DNA from: an uncultured Paraburkholderia sp.
Lineage (GTDB): Bacteria > Pseudomonadota > Gammaproteobacteria > Burkholderiales > Burkholderiaceae
Length of the DNA stretch: 6,591 nucleotides
Direction: 5' to 3'
NCBI GenBank assembly: GCA_937917025.1
Contig: CALFSF010000239.1
Coordinates: forward strand, 1 to 6,591
Shown piece after piece: positions 5,853-6,591 of the stretch (positions within the stretch are counted from its first letter, which is position 1; every line of letters begins with the position of its first letter). The position numbers and the translations under genes are program-made. The notes beneath the pieces are model-generated. The model had not been told where the DNA came from, did no database searches, and was given only the letters and a program-made list of their open reading frames with translations.

Positions 5853-5924
5853 ATGGCGCCGGGCAATGGTGGAGTGCAGTATTTCGTCAACGAAGCGCGC
5901 AGGCGCTTTTTTCAGAATCCGTGA
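5853..5924 (+). CDS. Possible 23-residue leader peptide ORF
   Basis: ATG at 5853 opens a 23-codon frame ending in TGA at 5922-5924. It is preceded by AGGGGA with 8 nt spacing, a better Shine-Dalgarno sequence than those of the two neighbouring genes. The product (MAPGNGGVQYF..., ending RRRFFQNP) resembles nothing I know. The intrinsic terminator hairpin at 5893-5912 lies inside codons 14-20, so a ribosome translating the frame would cover it. This would allow translation-coupled attenuation of the next gene, as inference only. A 23-codon frame can arise by chance, and no repeat of a control codon typical of amino-acid leaders is obvious beyond three Arg and two Phe. Confidence 0.25.
   Translation: MAPGNGGVQYFVNEARRRFFQNP
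5893..5912 (+). terminator. Intrinsic terminator between the LysR and kguE-like genes
   Basis: AAGCGC (5893-5898) pairs with GCGCTT (5903-5908) around the tetraloop GCAG, and the T run continues to 5912. The stem is 6 bp, short but GC-rich at its top. It starts 90 nt after the LysR stop and would end the LysR transcript. Its place between the two operators also allows a role in controlling the downstream gene. Confidence 0.65.
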
Positions 5925-5938
5925 TGGAACCGGTTCCA
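5925..5938. promoter_or_regulatory. LacI-family-type operator 2 (PtxS-like, proximal)
   Basis: TGGAACCGGTTCCA is a perfect 14-bp palindrome ending 34 bp before the start of the kguE-like gene. It differs from the PtxS operator remembered from Pseudomonas (TGAAACCGGTTTCA) only at one symmetric pair of positions. PtxS is a LacI-family repressor of 2-ketogluconate genes. A half-site, GAACCGG (5947-5953), follows with its centre 20 bp further on, two helical turns. The location fits repression by blocking the promoter, though no strong -35/-10 pair can be named. Confidence 0.7.
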
Positions 5939-5972
5939 CAATTAAAGAACCGGCGAATAAAGGTCAATCGAC

Positions 5973-6591
5973 ATGCCCGACATCGTGATCGGTGCAAGCG
6001 CAGGCGGCGCTGACGCCATCCGGCGTGACGGCCATCGGGCGGGGTTGGGTTCGGCGGCGGCGGCCGGGGCGTCCGCGTTCGAGGTGCGGCGCGAACTGCT
6101 CAACGCCGAAGAAGACGCCGCGCCGGACGCGCTCAACGAACTTGGCGAAGCGATCCGCGAACTCGGCATGTGGTCGGTCTGGTCGACGCCGCAAGCGCTA
6201 TACACGTCCGAAGGCGTGCTCGAACTGGACGCGCTGCGCGTCGCGCTCGCCGAAGGCGAGGCGCTCGGCGCGCGCTTCGTGAAGCTGCAGCTTGGCGGCT
6301 TCGCGCACGAAGCGGGCGGCGCCGCGATCGCCGCATGCCTGCGCGGCGCGAACCTCCGTCTCGTCGTCGAAAACGGGCAGATGAAGGAAGGCGGCCGGCT
6401 CGCGCAGTTCCTCGGGCTGTTCGCGGCGCTCGAGCGCGAAGGCTATCCGGACGTGCTGGGCATGACATTCGATATCGGCAACTGGCAGTGGTCCGGCGAA
6501 GCGCCGCTCGAAGCCGCGCGGAAGCTCGCGCCGCACGTCGAATACATTCACTGCAAGGCGGTGACGGGCGAGGGCGCACGACGCTTCGCGG
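5973..6591 (+). CDS. kguE: KguE-like TIM-barrel sugar isomerase/epimerase, N-terminal part (cut by window edge)
   Basis: The frame is open from ATG 5973 to the right edge, giving 206 complete codons; the remainder lies off the window. AAAGG lies 9 nt upstream of the ATG. The protein fits the xylose isomerase-like / AP endonuclease 2 TIM-barrel superfamily. Likely metal- or substrate-site segments are FEVRREL (36-42, Glu37), RLVVENGQ (129-136, Glu133), MTFDIGNWQW (164-173, Asp167) and YIHCKA (191-196, His193). The opening (IGASAGGADAIRRDGH) and FEVRREL match my memory of KguE-type proteins. KguE is the poorly characterised first product of the Pseudomonas kguEKTD operon for 2-ketogluconate use. 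The PtxS-like operators upstream support this reading. If it is right, a sugar kinase, a transporter and a 2-hydroxyacid dehydrogenase may follow off the window. A general sugar phosphate isomerase/epimerase of another pathway is the alternative. The biochemical reaction is not certain. Confidence 0.75.
   Translation, partial: MPDIVIGASAGGADAIRRDGHRAGLGSAAAAGASAFEVRRELLNAEEDAAPDALNELGEAIRELGMWSVWSTPQALYTSEGVLELDALRVALAEGEALGARFVKLQLGGFAHEAGGAAIAACLRGANLRLVVENGQMKEGGRLAQFLGLFAALEREGYPDVLGMTFDIGNWQWSGEAPLEAARKLAPHVEYIHCKAVTGEGARRFA

Noticed and set aside
5924..6013. Short frame starting at ATG 5924 that overlaps the start of the kguE-like gene
   Set aside because: It has no ribosome site of its own, is read through the operator palindrome, and gives an Arg-rich tail typical of a shadow frame.
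1..6591. A new defence, toxin-antitoxin, CRISPR or mobile system
   Set aside because: All six main genes belong to known metabolic, transport or regulator families; no tandem repeats, transposase, integrase, tRNA or target-site duplication was found by reading both strands.

Overview
This is a GC-rich window with codons strongly biased to G/C at the third position. Its protein types (a ClcB-like channel with CBS domains, a YeiH/LysR divergent pair, a KguE-like enzyme) resemble those of the Burkholderiaceae (Burkholderia, Paraburkholderia, Caballeronia). That assignment rests on remembered protein resemblance, not on a search. No tRNA, rRNA, CRISPR array, insertion sequence, phage gene or other sign of transfer was seen. 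Gene density is high, and every gap between genes is under 300 bp.

Layout, left to right: (1) 1-687, minus strand, the N-terminal 229 residues of an Ntn-type hydrolase of the C45 / phospholipase B-like group, cut by the left edge. (2) 688-905, a 218-bp gap with a possible -10 element, a long 56-nt stem-loop that would lie at the 5' end of the hydrolase mRNA, and a second stem-loop just after the stop of the next gene. (3) 906-2639, minus, a ClcB-like chloride channel/transporter with two C-terminal CBS domains. (4) 2716-3453, minus, a glutathione S-transferase; with a 76-bp gap and no convincing terminator, it may be co-transcribed with the ClC gene. (5) 3454-3684, a gap holding a textbook intrinsic terminator for the gene upstream, a second weaker hairpin with a T run, and a 12-bp palindrome. 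(6) 3685-4779, minus, a YeiH/UPF0324 membrane protein (putative sulfate exporter family). (7) 4780-4896, an AT-rich divergent promoter region with an interrupted dyad of LysR-box form (ATC-N9-GAT, containing T-N11-A). (8) 4897-5802, plus, a LysR-type regulator resembling the YeiE/CysB-like group, probably controlling the divergent yeiH and itself. (9) 5803-5972, a 170-bp gap with two near-identical palindromes of LacI-family operator type, 99 bp apart. Between them lie an intrinsic terminator and a possible 23-codon leader ORF that contains the terminator. (10) 5973-6591, plus, the first 206 residues of a TIM-barrel sugar isomerase/epimerase-like protein resembling KguE, cut by the right edge.

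The window looks like ordinary chromosomal metabolism and transport rather than a new defence or mobile system. The most interesting signal is the gap before the kguE-like gene. Its two operators match 12 of 14 positions of the operator remembered for PtxS, the LacI-family repressor of the Pseudomonas 2-ketogluconate (kgu) operon. This supports both the gene call and a looping or attenuation type of control.
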